36,852 nucleotides of DNA from GCA-2697345 sp045565015 (GTDB lineage: Bacteria > Pseudomonadota > Alphaproteobacteria > Rhodobacterales > Rhodobacteraceae): positions 1-36,852 of the forward strand of contig JBJLGD010000022.1 of the NCBI GenBank assembly GCA_045565015.1. The letters are read 5' to 3'. Below, piece by piece: positions 9,050 to 17,132 of this stretch. The first letter of the stretch is position 1. Each line of letters starts with the position of its first letter. Position numbers and translations under genes: made by a program. The notes beneath the pieces are model-generated. The model did not search any database, was not told where the DNA came from, and saw nothing but the letters and a program-made list of their open reading frames with translations.

Positions 9050-9862
9050 GCTCACCAGAATCGTATGGCTCTAGGTTACCCTATAGATTATTAGTGTTTA
9101 TAGTTACGATTGTTATTCTCTTTTTAGAAGCACCATTAATAATTTTAATAATTCAATCTTTCACGGCTGAGTCCTATTTAGCTTTTCCTCCTCCTTCATA
9201 TGGTATCAGATGGTATAAAGAGGTGCTGACATCTGAAGATTGGTTGAATTCAATCTCTCTAAGTCTGATAATAGCAACAGTTGTTACACCACTTTCGCTG
9301 ATTTTTGGTACTATGGCGGCGTTTGCTCTGGATCGCGGACCAAAAAAAATTGAAAAATGGTCTCCAAGCCATAATGATTGCTCCTATGGTCTTACCACAT
9401 ATTGTATTAGGACTAGGGCTGTTTAAAATGGCTCTTCAATTAGATATTGATGATAGTATGCTCGCTTATATCCCGGCACACCTTACCATAACGATACCTT
9501 TTGTAATAATATCAGTTGGTGCAAGTTTGCAAACTTTTGAAGTATCTTTGGAGGAAGCTGCACGAAGTCTAGGCGCATCGCGTTTCTGGGCTGTATGGTA
9601 CATAACCTTACCAATCATTAGCCCCGCTTTGGTGGCTGGTGCCATTTTTAGTTTTATAATTTCGTTTGATGAGTTTATAATAACTTTCTTTTTAACGACA
9701 TTTGAAAGAACGTTACCTATAGAAATGTTTACTACTTTAATGTATCAAGTAAGGCCATCGATAGCTGCTGTGTCGACGTTAACGTTAGCAGTAACAGCAT
9801 TTTTAACTGCGATGCTCATACTAAGAGGGCAGATAACGAGTGGAGATAAGGTAATCAAATGA
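9046..9862 (+). pseudogene. ABC transporter permease, PotC type, frameshifted in the middle
   Basis: The first frame (ATG at 9046) gives the N-terminal membrane segments and AFALDRGPKKIEKW, then runs into unrelated residues and stops at 9426. The next frame continues from about 9350 with LQAIMIAPMVLPHIVLGLG, the EAA loop EEAARSLGASRFWAVW and the remaining segments to 9862. One extra base between about 9342 and 9363 explains this. The eight-A run at 9342-9349 is the simplest site: with seven A the frame reads GPKKLKNGLQAIMIAP. The repaired protein would be 271 residues, the usual length. The stop overlaps the ATPase start as ATGA. As written, no functional permease can be made without slippage on the A run. 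Confidence 0.82.
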
Positions 9863-10740
9863 GTTCTGTTGAATTAAAATCTATAGTAAAAAAATATGGA
9901 GCGGTAACGGCTGTAGCTTCTATCGACCTTTCTGTTGAGTCCGGTGAGTTTGTTACTTTACTTGGGCCTTCAGGGTGTGGGAAGACGACTACTCTTCGTA
10001 TGGTTGCAGGTTTTATTCGACCAACATCAGGTACCTTATCAATTGGTGATGTGGATATGACAGGGGTGCCTCCGCATCAACGTACAGTGGGTTTAGTATT
10101 CCAGAATTATGCCTTGTTCCCGCATATGACCGTTCGTAAAAACGTTGAATTTGGTTTAAAAATGCAAAAGGTTGTAACCTCTGAGCGGGCTCCGCGTGTT
10201 CAGGAGGCACTAGAGTTAGTCCAGCTAGATGCCCTAGGGGATCGAATGCCTAGCGAGTTATCAGGTGGTCAGCAGCAGCGGGTTGCTCTTGCGCGAGCGT
10301 TAGTAATTAGACCAGATGTTTTACTTTTAGACGAACCCTTTGGGGCTTTAGATAAACAGTTACGTGATCATATGAGAGTTGAGTTACGGGAGTTACAGCA
10401 GAAGTTAAAAATTTCTACCCTATTTGTAACACATGATCAGGATGAAGCCTTATCAATGTCTGATAGGATCGTTGTGATGTCGGAGGGAAAAGTTAGTCAG
10501 GTTGGTAAGCCAACAGAGATTTACGAACAGCCAGAATCACGATTTGTTGCCGACTTTATAGGTAGATCCAATATTCTAACAGCAAAAGTGGAGAATGATG
10601 GTAAAACTATAAATGCTGAAGGATTAAAGTTACCTAACAACAAAGACGTTAATGCTGATAATAGATCTTTTTCAGTTATGATTAGACCAGAATGCGTGGA
10701 AATAAGTAAGACTAAATCAAAAAAAATCAAGCAAGTCTAA
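9859..10740 (+). CDS. ABC transporter ATPase, PotA type, TOBE domain lost by frameshift
   Basis: The 293-residue reading frame holds a complete nucleotide-binding domain: Walker A GPSGCGKTT at 36-44, Q-loop QNYALFPH near 82, signature LSGGQQQRVALARAL near 135, Walker B VLLLDEPFGALD near 155 and the switch His in FVTHDQDEA near 190. It powers import by the neighbouring permeases. The frame ends at KSKKIKQV after an eight-A run at 10719-10726. The C-terminal TOBE domain continues in the next frame to 10933; with seven A the protein would be about 357 residues, the family norm. The truncated ATPase could still bind and hydrolyse ATP, but would lack most of its regulatory domain. Confidence 0.88.
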   Translation: MSSVELKSIVKKYGAVTAVASIDLSVESGEFVTLLGPSGCGKTTTLRMVAGFIRPTSGTLSIGDVDMTGVPPHQRTVGLVFQNYALFPHMTVRKNVEFGLKMQKVVTSERAPRVQEALELVQLDALGDRMPSELSGGQQQRVALARALVIRPDVLLLDEPFGALDKQLRDHMRVELRELQQKLKISTLFVTHDQDEALSMSDRIVVMSEGKVSQVGKPTEIYEQPESRFVADFIGRSNILTAKVENDGKTINAEGLKLPNNKDVNADNRSFSVMIRPECVEISKTKSKKIKQV

Positions 10741-10741
10741 T

Positions 10742-10933
10742 AGTGCCACAGGTAAAGTCACATCCTCTATTTATTTAGGTTCAATAATTCAATATAACGT
10801 TCAAATTGATGATGGCCCAAGCATTGTAATTACTAAAAATAATTCTGGTTCTGGGAATTTTGAAGATTTAGTCTTGGGCGATACTGTTGATGTATCATTT
10901 CCAGAGGCAGCTACTTATATTCTTCCAACTTGA
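10742..10933 (+). pseudogene. Detached TOBE domain of the ABC ATPase
   Basis: This stretch translates in frame 2 to SATGKVTSSIYLGSIIQYNV and onward to an end in AATYILPT followed by TGA. It is recognisable as a TOBE-2 beta-barrel segment, which normally forms the C terminus of PotA/MalK-type ATPases. It has no start codon or ribosome site of its own. It joins the ATPase frame if one A is removed from the run at 10719-10726. I read it as the displaced end of the preceding gene. Confidence 0.8.
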
Positions 10934-10964
10934 TTGATGGATTGTTTTAAAGTTAATTCATCGG

Positions 10965-10988
10965 AGCTTAACTGTTGTTCCTTAAGCT
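10965..10988 (+). terminator. Hairpin after the transporter operon, possible terminator
   Basis: AGCTTAA (10965-10971) and TTAAGCT (10982-10988) form a 7-pair stem with a 10-base loop; a TTTTT run follows at about 10994. The stem is AT-rich, so termination would be weak. It lies between the end of the ATPase gene and the M24 gene and may separate the two transcripts or sit in the M24 leader. Confidence 0.35.
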
Positions 10989-11012
10989 AATAAGTTTTTA
11001 TGGAGATAGAAA

Positions 11013-12212
11013 ATGATCGAAAGGCTGCTAGTATTCTCTGATACAGAATATGAAAGTAGATGGAAAAAAGTTGAACTAGAAATGATTTCAAGAGGGCTAG
11101 AGACTGCAGTAATCTGGGGTCGAACAGCTTCTACTTATGATCGAGCAGCGGATGTTATATTCTTAACAAATTATTTTTCAACAAAAGTTGGGCAAGGATT
11201 TGATTCTGGCAAGTTTAGTGCCCGTGCTTATTGTGCCGTTTTATTTCGTATCGGTTGTGAGCCTATTTTAATAGCTGATGATCCAGATGTACGAAGCGAG
11301 GTAGTTTCTGTATCGGATTTTCGTGTGGCCTCTGATCCGGTGGTAACATTAGTGGATACATTGGAAAACTTTAGAATTTCTGGAGATGTTGGTTTTGTTG
11401 GGAGTGATTTTTTTCCTATGAAATATTGGAATGAACTTGAAAATACCACTCCTAATATTACTTGGAAAGTTTGTGATGACTTAGTCAGATGTGGACGTAT
11501 GATTAAATCAAGAGAAGAGCAGGAAGTTATTCGAATAGCTGGTCAAATCGCTAGTCCAGCAATGACGCGCATGATCAAAGCTTTAATTTCTGGGAAAACT
11601 GAAGCAGAGGCAGCTGGGTTGGCAGCGCATGATATTGTTTCAGCTGGTGGTATTATTGATAAGATTCAAGTTAGCCACGGTAAAACAATAGGGTTTACGT
11701 GTGGTGATCCCCTTTCTGGTTATAGGAAAGTTTCTCCAAAAAATGGCGATTTGTTTCGTGCTTTTTTAATTGGGCCTATGTATCAGGGATATTATTTGGA
11801 TCCTGGGCGGACTGCTGTGTGTGGAAATAACCCCAACGCACAGCAGGCAAATCTTCTCGAGTCGTGTGTAAATATTATTAATACAATTGCTTCTTCGGTT
11901 AAACCAGGGGTAAGTTTTGAAGATGCCGCGAAAATTGGAGATAAAATGGTGGCAGATTTTGGACCTGATGCAGACCCAGCAGCAGAAAAATTTCCATTTT
12001 TTGGACACCCTCATGGCCTCTACTTTGAAGGGCCACCATATATTAGTACGGTTCTAGAGCATCAAAATGCAAAGTTTGAGGCTGGAATGTTAATTGGGTT
12101 AGAGGCTTTTCTTGCTCGTGATGGAGTTGGTAACGTTGGTTTTGAACAAAATTATCTTGTTAATGAAGATGGCCTTGAGTTAATTACGACAACTCCAATG
12201 CTCTGGCATTAG
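11013..12212 (+). CDS. M24-family (creatinase/aminopeptidase P-like) hydrolase
   Basis: The 399-residue protein starts with ATG at 11013, 7 bases after GGAG. It has a creatinase-like N-terminal domain (about 1-165) and a pita-bread C-terminal domain. Of the five metal ligands of M24 peptidases, four positions are filled (Asp263 in YLDPGRT, His332 in GHPHGL, Glu364 and Glu378). The first Asp is absent: GDLFRAFLIGP (245-255) has Phe where peptidases have Asp. His222 matches the conserved histidine that is catalytic in creatinase. Loss of a metal ligand suggests a metal-independent, creatinase-like or otherwise divergent enzyme rather than a peptidase. It follows the transporter and may act on the imported compound, which is inference. 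Confidence 0.8.
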   Translation: MIERLLVFSDTEYESRWKKVELEMISRGLETAVIWGRTASTYDRAADVIFLTNYFSTKVGQGFDSGKFSARAYCAVLFRIGCEPILIADDPDVRSEVVSVSDFRVASDPVVTLVDTLENFRISGDVGFVGSDFFPMKYWNELENTTPNITWKVCDDLVRCGRMIKSREEQEVIRIAGQIASPAMTRMIKALISGKTEAEAAGLAAHDIVSAGGIIDKIQVSHGKTIGFTCGDPLSGYRKVSPKNGDLFRAFLIGPMYQGYYLDPGRTAVCGNNPNAQQANLLESCVNIINTIASSVKPGVSFEDAAKIGDKMVADFGPDADPAAEKFPFFGHPHGLYFEGPPYISTVLEHQNAKFEAGMLIGLEAFLARDGVGNVGFEQNYLVNEDGLELITTTPMLWH

Positions 12213-12264
12213 TAGGCCTTAAGTTTTTTAATATATGTACCTGGCGATAAGAAAAATCAGTTTT

Positions 12265-12966
12265 TTAAAGAGATGCCTTTAGTTTATAATCTCTGTGATA
12301 AGTCAGTAATACGTTCGTTATGACTTGCTTTCTATCAAATGTTGTCCGTTCTATTTGAAGAACCGCATCTCCAGAGTCTATATTTAGTAAAGATGACATT
12401 TCATTTGAACAATTTATTGCTGAAAAAATAATTTTCCCATGTGTGTAAGGTATGTTAGCAAGTAGCCACTCGTTAGGACTATTTTTTTCGAAGTTTTCTG
12501 TTTCAAGATTTGAAGAAATCTTTTGGTTAATGAAACGACTTTCCACAACGAAGGGTTGGCCGTCACTTGTATGAATAGCTTCTATATATGTTAACTTATC
12601 ATTGTAGGAAAAGTGCTCTAATAACCTTTCTCCACTAGGCTTTTGATTAAGACTTTTTTTGATTAATTCGTAGTTATAAGCAGCCCCTAGATCTTCAATT
12701 TCTTTACGAATAAGTGGGATTTTTAGTGTTGCTTTACTTGTGGGGTATAAAGCGACGGTGGTGCCTACTTTGCGTTTTCTATCCAAAACACCCTTATCTG
12801 CAAGAGTTCTTAGAGCTCGGTTTACCGTTACTCTTGCACAACCAAACTCAGAGGCTAGATCTGTTTCCCTGGGAATTATGTCTCCAGGGCGCCATGTTCG
12901 ATCATGTATACGCTTTAAAACTTCTGCTTGAACTCCAAGCCAGTTATTTATGGGCTTTTCTATCAA
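12265..12966 (-). CDS. hutC: Histidine utilisation repressor HutC (GntR family, UTRA domain)
   Basis: The 233-residue protein has an N-terminal winged helix with DIIPRETDLASEFGCARVTV (about residues 29-48) followed by RALRTLADKGVLDRKRKVGT, then a UTRA effector domain to the C terminus ending in LLTYHRDYKLKA. This is the HutC subfamily layout; HutC binds urocanate and then releases DNA. It starts with TTG, overlapping the hutF stop by two bases (TTGA), so hutF and hutC share one transcript. No better start lies nearby. The operator at 14355-14364 lies upstream of both divergent units, so hutC should be autoregulated. Convergent with the M24 gene, with 52 bases between them. Confidence 0.88.
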   Translation of the reverse strand: MIEKPINNWLGVQAEVLKRIHDRTWRPGDIIPRETDLASEFGCARVTVNRALRTLADKGVLDRKRKVGTTVALYPTSKATLKIPLIRKEIEDLGAAYNYELIKKSLNQKPSGERLLEHFSYNDKLTYIEAIHTSDGQPFVVESRFINQKISSNLETENFEKNSPNEWLLANIPYTHGKIIFSAINCSNEMSSLLNIDSGDAVLQIERTTFDRKQVITNVLLTYHRDYKLKASL

Positions 12967-14327
12967 TTAAAGCCCCGTAATTTATTCGTGGCCTTTCGAT
13001 AGGCGTCTGTTATTTTATCATGTGAAATATGTTTACCATTTTTTACGACATGCCTTCCTGCTGACCAAACCTCAGATACCATACAGTCATCTCCAGAAAA
13101 GATATAGCTATCTAATAATGTATCATCAGTTCGCCCCGTTAGATCGATATGTGTAGTATCAATTGCTAACAAATCTGCATAGAAACCTTTTTCGATACGA
13201 CCTGTCTTCCGTCCAGCTGCTCTCGCGCCACCTTTATAAATTTCCTCAAGCAATCTACGTCCTGTGGATTGTTCGTTTGTTGCTAGAGCTGCACGAGACT
13301 TATCTCTTAATCTTTGTGAGTATTCGAGCGTTCTTAGTTCTTCGACAAGAGATATCCTTACGTTACTATCTGATCCAATTGCGATAGAGCCATTATTTTG
13401 CAACCAGTTAATACCATCAAAAATTCCATCACCAAGACTGGATTCAGTAATTGGACAAAGTCCGGCTACCGCTCCAGATTTTGCCAAACTGACTACCTCA
13501 TGATTTTCCATTTGAGTGCAGTGGATCATACACCACTGTTCATCTACATCAATATTATCTAAAACCCATTCAACTGGCCGTGCTCCCCAGAAACTTTTTA
13601 CCTCTTCTATTTCTGCGACCTGCTCCGCTAGGTGCATATGAATAGGTTTTTTTCCTGCTAATTCTTTTATATCTTGAAAGCTATTGGGATCTACGGCTCT
13701 CAGGCTATGAGGTGCGAGACCCATTAATGTATCTTTTGAGTTTGATTTTAGGCCTGTTTTAACCTTTTGAAATAATTTAGAAAATTGATCAATATTATTT
13801 CCAAACCTTTTTTGCCCTTCTCCAAGAGGCCTACGATCACAACCACCGTATTGATATAATACAGGGAGTAACGTGAGCCCAATACCTGTTTGACTAGTTG
13901 CTTCCAATATTCGGTCAGACATTTCAGAAATATTATCATAGGGGTTTCCATTCTTATCGTGATGAAGGTAGTGAAACTCTACGTTAGTCCCATAACCAGC
14001 CTCCAACATTTCCATTTGTACAAACGCTGCGATTGGCCCAACAATTTCTGGAGTTAGTTGTTCCAAAAAATTAAACATTAACTTTCGCCATGTCCAAAAG
14101 CTGTCTCTTGGGTCTGGGCCTCTATATTCAGTTAACCCCGACATGGCCCTTTGAAACCCGTGCGAATGAACATTTACTGGTGCTGGTATTAAACATCCCA
14201 CATGATGATCATAAGAATTTTTGCTACTTTTAACTTCTGTAATATATCCATCAGGGTTTACGTGTACTATTGAATTAGTCTGCCAACCGGATGGAGTTAA
14301 AATCTTATCAGCTAATATTTTGGTCAT
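12963..14327 (-). CDS. hutF: Formimidoylglutamate deiminase
   Basis: This amidohydrolase-superfamily enzyme converts N-formimidoyl-L-glutamate to N-formyl-L-glutamate and ammonia. I prefer the ATG at 14327, which gives MTKILADKILTPSGW, a typical HutF start of 454 residues with a GAG element upstream; the alternative ATG at 14339 adds four residues. Metal ligands VNVHSHGF (His54, His56) and a later HMHLAEQ are visible, as is the GSDSNV aspartate motif and the long DPRDSFWTWR segment characteristic of HutF. It works with HutG at the end of the pathway, defining the five-step route. First gene of the minus-strand hutFC unit. Confidence 0.93.
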   Translation of the reverse strand: MTKILADKILTPSGWQTNSIVHVNPDGYITEVKSSKNSYDHHVGCLIPAPVNVHSHGFQRAMSGLTEYRGPDPRDSFWTWRKLMFNFLEQLTPEIVGPIAAFVQMEMLEAGYGTNVEFHYLHHDKNGNPYDNISEMSDRILEATSQTGIGLTLLPVLYQYGGCDRRPLGEGQKRFGNNIDQFSKLFQKVKTGLKSNSKDTLMGLAPHSLRAVDPNSFQDIKELAGKKPIHMHLAEQVAEIEEVKSFWGARPVEWVLDNIDVDEQWCMIHCTQMENHEVVSLAKSGAVAGLCPITESSLGDGIFDGINWLQNNGSIAIGSDSNVRISLVEELRTLEYSQRLRDKSRAALATNEQSTGRRLLEEIYKGGARAAGRKTGRIEKGFYADLLAIDTTHIDLTGRTDDTLLDSYIFSGDDCMVSEVWSAGRHVVKNGKHISHDKITDAYRKATNKLRGFN

Positions 14328-14340
14328 TAGTGTTCTCATC

Positions 14341-14392
14341 TTGACTTAGTAATATGTACATACATAATATCATGGCGAATGTTATAAAACAA
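14341..14392. promoter_or_regulatory. Divergent hut promoter with HutC operator
   Basis: On the plus strand a -35 TTGACT (14341-14346) and -10 CATAAT (14363-14368) lie 16 bases apart and point at hutI. On the minus strand TTGTTT (14387-14392) and TATTAT (14364-14369) lie 17 bases apart and point at hutF. TGTACATACA at 14355-14364, read TGTATGTACA on the other strand, sits in the hutI spacer and at the expected hutF transcription start. It matches the core of the HutC operator known from Pseudomonas (as I recall it, CTTGTATGTACAAG). Placement is ideal for repression of both units. Confidence 0.7.
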
Positions 14393-14407
14393 TATGTGAG
14401 TCGATCG

Positions 14408-15601
14408 ATGCTACTTTCAAATGTGGTAATAGCCACTATGGAATCCCATAGTCCATATGGGTTAATCAAAAATGGAGCGATCGTAATCGATGGTAGTAAT
14501 ATTTCTTGGGTTGGTACTTTAGCTGAGTTGCCGACAAAATATAAAAAGCTGGAGGAAATTGATCTAAAAGGTCGAGTTGTAACACCAGCGTTAATTGACT
14601 GTCATACTCATATTGTTCATGGAGGAAACCGAGCTAACGAATTTGAGATGCGACTTAACGGTGCTAGTTACGAAGAAGTTTCAAAAGCAGGTGGTGGAAT
14701 AATTTCAACCGTTAACCATACACGCGAGTCTTCTGAAAATGATTTACTGACAGGTGCTTTGAAGCGAGTTGATGCTTTGATTTCAGAAGGGGTAGGTACG
14801 ATCGAGATAAAATCGGGTTATGGTTTGGATATAGGGTCAGAAATTAAAATGTTAAAGGTTGCGAGGCTGATTGAGTCAAAAAGGCCTATTAATATTAAAA
14901 CTAGTTTTCTTGGTGCGCATGCTATTCCCTCTGAATTTAAGGAAACTCCAGACAAATATATTGATGATGTCTGTTTGCCAGCCCTAAGTAGAGCTGCCTT
15001 GGAAGGATTAGTCGATGCTGTTGATGGTTTTTGTGAGGGTATTGCGTTTGATACGAAACAAATCGAACGTGTTTTTAAGCATGCTAAGGAACTTGGTTTT
15101 CCTGTTAAGCTGCATGCCGAACAGCTTTCTAATATGGGTGGTACAAAATTAGCGTCGATGTTTAACGCGTTGTCTGCAGATCATTTAGAATATGCCAACG
15201 ATGCTGATGTAAAAGCCATCGCAAATAGTGGAACTGTTGCAGTACTTTTGCCAGGTGCGTTTTATACCATACATGAAACCCAACTCCCACCTATTCAAAG
15301 TTTTAGAGATCATAATGTACCAATAGCAGTGGCGACAGATTGTAATCCTGGTTCTTCTCCCTTGGCCTCTATACTACTTGCAATGAATATGGGGTGTACC
15401 CTTTTTAGGTTAACGCCGGAAGAAGTCCTACTTGGAACAACTAAAAATGCTGCTCTTGCTCTGGGAATAAATACAAAAGGCATTATTCGGGCTGGTTATG
15501 CGGCTGATCTGGCTATATGGGATATTTCTCACCCTTGTGAACTTGCTTACCGGATAGGTTTTAACCCCATCTATAAAAGAGTTTTTGGAGGTAAAATATG
15601 A
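14408..15601 (+). CDS. hutI: Imidazolonepropionase
   Basis: HutI hydrolyses 4-imidazolone-5-propionate to N-formimidoylglutamate. I chose ATG 14408 (397 residues, start MLLSNVVIATMES) because it fits the family N terminus and has GAG 7 bases upstream. The upstream in-frame ATG at 14354 would put the -10 box and the HutC operator inside the gene. Metal ligands DCHTHIVHGG (His66, His68) and RANEFEMRL are diagnostic, followed by KSGYGLD, KLHAEQLSN and the ATDCNPGSS motif. The stop overlaps hutH as ATGA at 15598-15601. Confidence 0.94.
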   Translation: MLLSNVVIATMESHSPYGLIKNGAIVIDGSNISWVGTLAELPTKYKKLEEIDLKGRVVTPALIDCHTHIVHGGNRANEFEMRLNGASYEEVSKAGGGIISTVNHTRESSENDLLTGALKRVDALISEGVGTIEIKSGYGLDIGSEIKMLKVARLIESKRPINIKTSFLGAHAIPSEFKETPDKYIDDVCLPALSRAALEGLVDAVDGFCEGIAFDTKQIERVFKHAKELGFPVKLHAEQLSNMGGTKLASMFNALSADHLEYANDADVKAIANSGTVAVLLPGAFYTIHETQLPPIQSFRDHNVPIAVATDCNPGSSPLASILLAMNMGCTLFRLTPEEVLLGTTKNAALALGINTKGIIRAGYAADLAIWDISHPCELAYRIGFNPIYKRVFGGKI

Positions 15602-17130
15602 TAGTATTAATTCCTGGTGGAACAAATCTGGAAAGTTTAGAAAAAATTTGGTTAGGAACTGAAGAGGTATGTCTCGATGAAAGTGTGAAGGATAAAATCA
15701 GTAAAGCTCATGCTATCGTAGCTGAGGCATCAAATGGGAGTGATGCTGTATATGGAGTTAATACGGGATTTGGAAAACTTGCTAGTGTAAAAATTGAAAA
15801 AGAAAACACAGCGTTATTACAAAAAAATCTTGTCCTTTCGCATTGTTGTGGTGTCGGTGAGGCACTTGATACTCAATCAACTCGTTTAATGCTCGCCCTT
15901 AAGCTGCTGTCGCTCGGTCGAGGCGCATCGGGTGTTTCCTGGAATACTGTTTCATTGATACAAGAATTTATCGGTAACGACATATATCCAGTCATCCCAG
16001 ACCAAGGATCAGTAGGGGCTTCCGGTGATTTGGCGCCTTTAGCACATATGGCAGCCGCATTAATTGGAGAAGGTGAAGTATTTTTTAAGGGGGCACGAAT
16101 GCCATCCAGGCAAGCGTTAAAAGATATAAATTTGGATCCAATTGAGTTGGGCGCAAAAGAGGGATTAGCACTTATAAATGGTACACAATTCTCGACAGCT
16201 TGTGCATTAGTTGGCTTGTTTCGAGCATGGAGGAACGCAAAATCAGCAATCGTTAGTTGCGCATTTTCCACTGATGCCATCATGGGCTCAACTCAGCCAT
16301 TAGAGGATGAAATTCATACGTTACGTGGACATAAGGGTCAGATTTCAGTTGCTAGGGCTCAGAGAAATCTTATGGCAGGTTCCCAAATCAGGGAAAGCCA
16401 TAGAGAAGATGACGCTCGGGTTCAGGATCCGTACTGCATAAGGTGTCAACCGCAGGTAACGGGAGCCGCCCTAGATCTTTTGTGGTTTGCTGGGCAAACA
16501 TTAGAAATTGAATCAAATGCTGTTACTGATAACCCACTGGTTTTAGTTGATAAGAATATGATTGTGTCTGGAGGAAATTTCCATGCAGAGCCAGTCGGTT
16601 TTGCTGCGGATTTAATCGCATTAGCGATTTCTGAAATTGGTGCAATTTCTCAGCGAAGAGTAGCATTAATGGTAGATCCGAATCTTAGTTTTGACCTACC
16701 ACCTTTTCTTACACCTAATCCTGGTATGAACTCTGGTTACATGATTGCTGAGGTGACAACAGCAGCCTTAATGAGTGAGAATAAACACCTCGCAAACCCG
16801 TGTACTACTGATAGTACTCCTACTTCTGCTAACCAGGAAGATCATGTCAGTATGGCCGCGCATGCAGCACGCAGATTAGAAAGAATGAATCAGAATTTGC
16901 ACTCTATTATTGGTATTGAAATGATGTGTGCAGTTCAGGGTATAGAATTTAGAAGACCGCTTAAGACTAGTCCCAAACTGGAGCTTACATTGGCAAAATT
17001 TCGCTCTAATGTTCCAGCTATTGACCAGGATCGGTATTTAGCTAGTGATATAAGTAATGCATCAAAGATGATTAGGGATGGAATATTAGTTGAAGACCTG
17101 GATCTACCAGGTTACTCGGGAGATTGTTAA
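15598..17130 (+). CDS. hutH: Histidine ammonia-lyase
   Basis: HutH removes ammonia from L-histidine to give urocanate, the first step of the pathway. The 510-residue protein has the Ala141-Ser142-Gly143 triad in GSVGASGDLAPLAHMA, which cyclises to the MIO electrophile. YGVNTGFGKLA (52-62) supplies the active-site Tyr, and the NPLV, NFHAEPVGFAAD and NQEDHVSMA segments are all present. Length and motifs are normal. Translation is probably coupled to hutI through the ATGA overlap, and hutG follows almost without a gap. Confidence 0.96.
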   Translation: MIVLIPGGTNLESLEKIWLGTEEVCLDESVKDKISKAHAIVAEASNGSDAVYGVNTGFGKLASVKIEKENTALLQKNLVLSHCCGVGEALDTQSTRLMLALKLLSLGRGASGVSWNTVSLIQEFIGNDIYPVIPDQGSVGASGDLAPLAHMAAALIGEGEVFFKGARMPSRQALKDINLDPIELGAKEGLALINGTQFSTACALVGLFRAWRNAKSAIVSCAFSTDAIMGSTQPLEDEIHTLRGHKGQISVARAQRNLMAGSQIRESHREDDARVQDPYCIRCQPQVTGAALDLLWFAGQTLEIESNAVTDNPLVLVDKNMIVSGGNFHAEPVGFAADLIALAISEIGAISQRRVALMVDPNLSFDLPPFLTPNPGMNSGYMIAEVTTAALMSENKHLANPCTTDSTPTSANQEDHVSMAAHAARRLERMNQNLHSIIGIEMMCAVQGIEFRRPLKTSPKLELTLAKFRSNVPAIDQDRYLASDISNASKMIRDGILVEDLDLPGYSGDC

Positions 17131-17132
17131 CG

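Noticed and set aside
14354..14407. Upstream in-frame start of hutI adding 18 residues
   Set aside because: The extension contains the promoter -10 box and the HutC operator, and it lacks family-like sequence.
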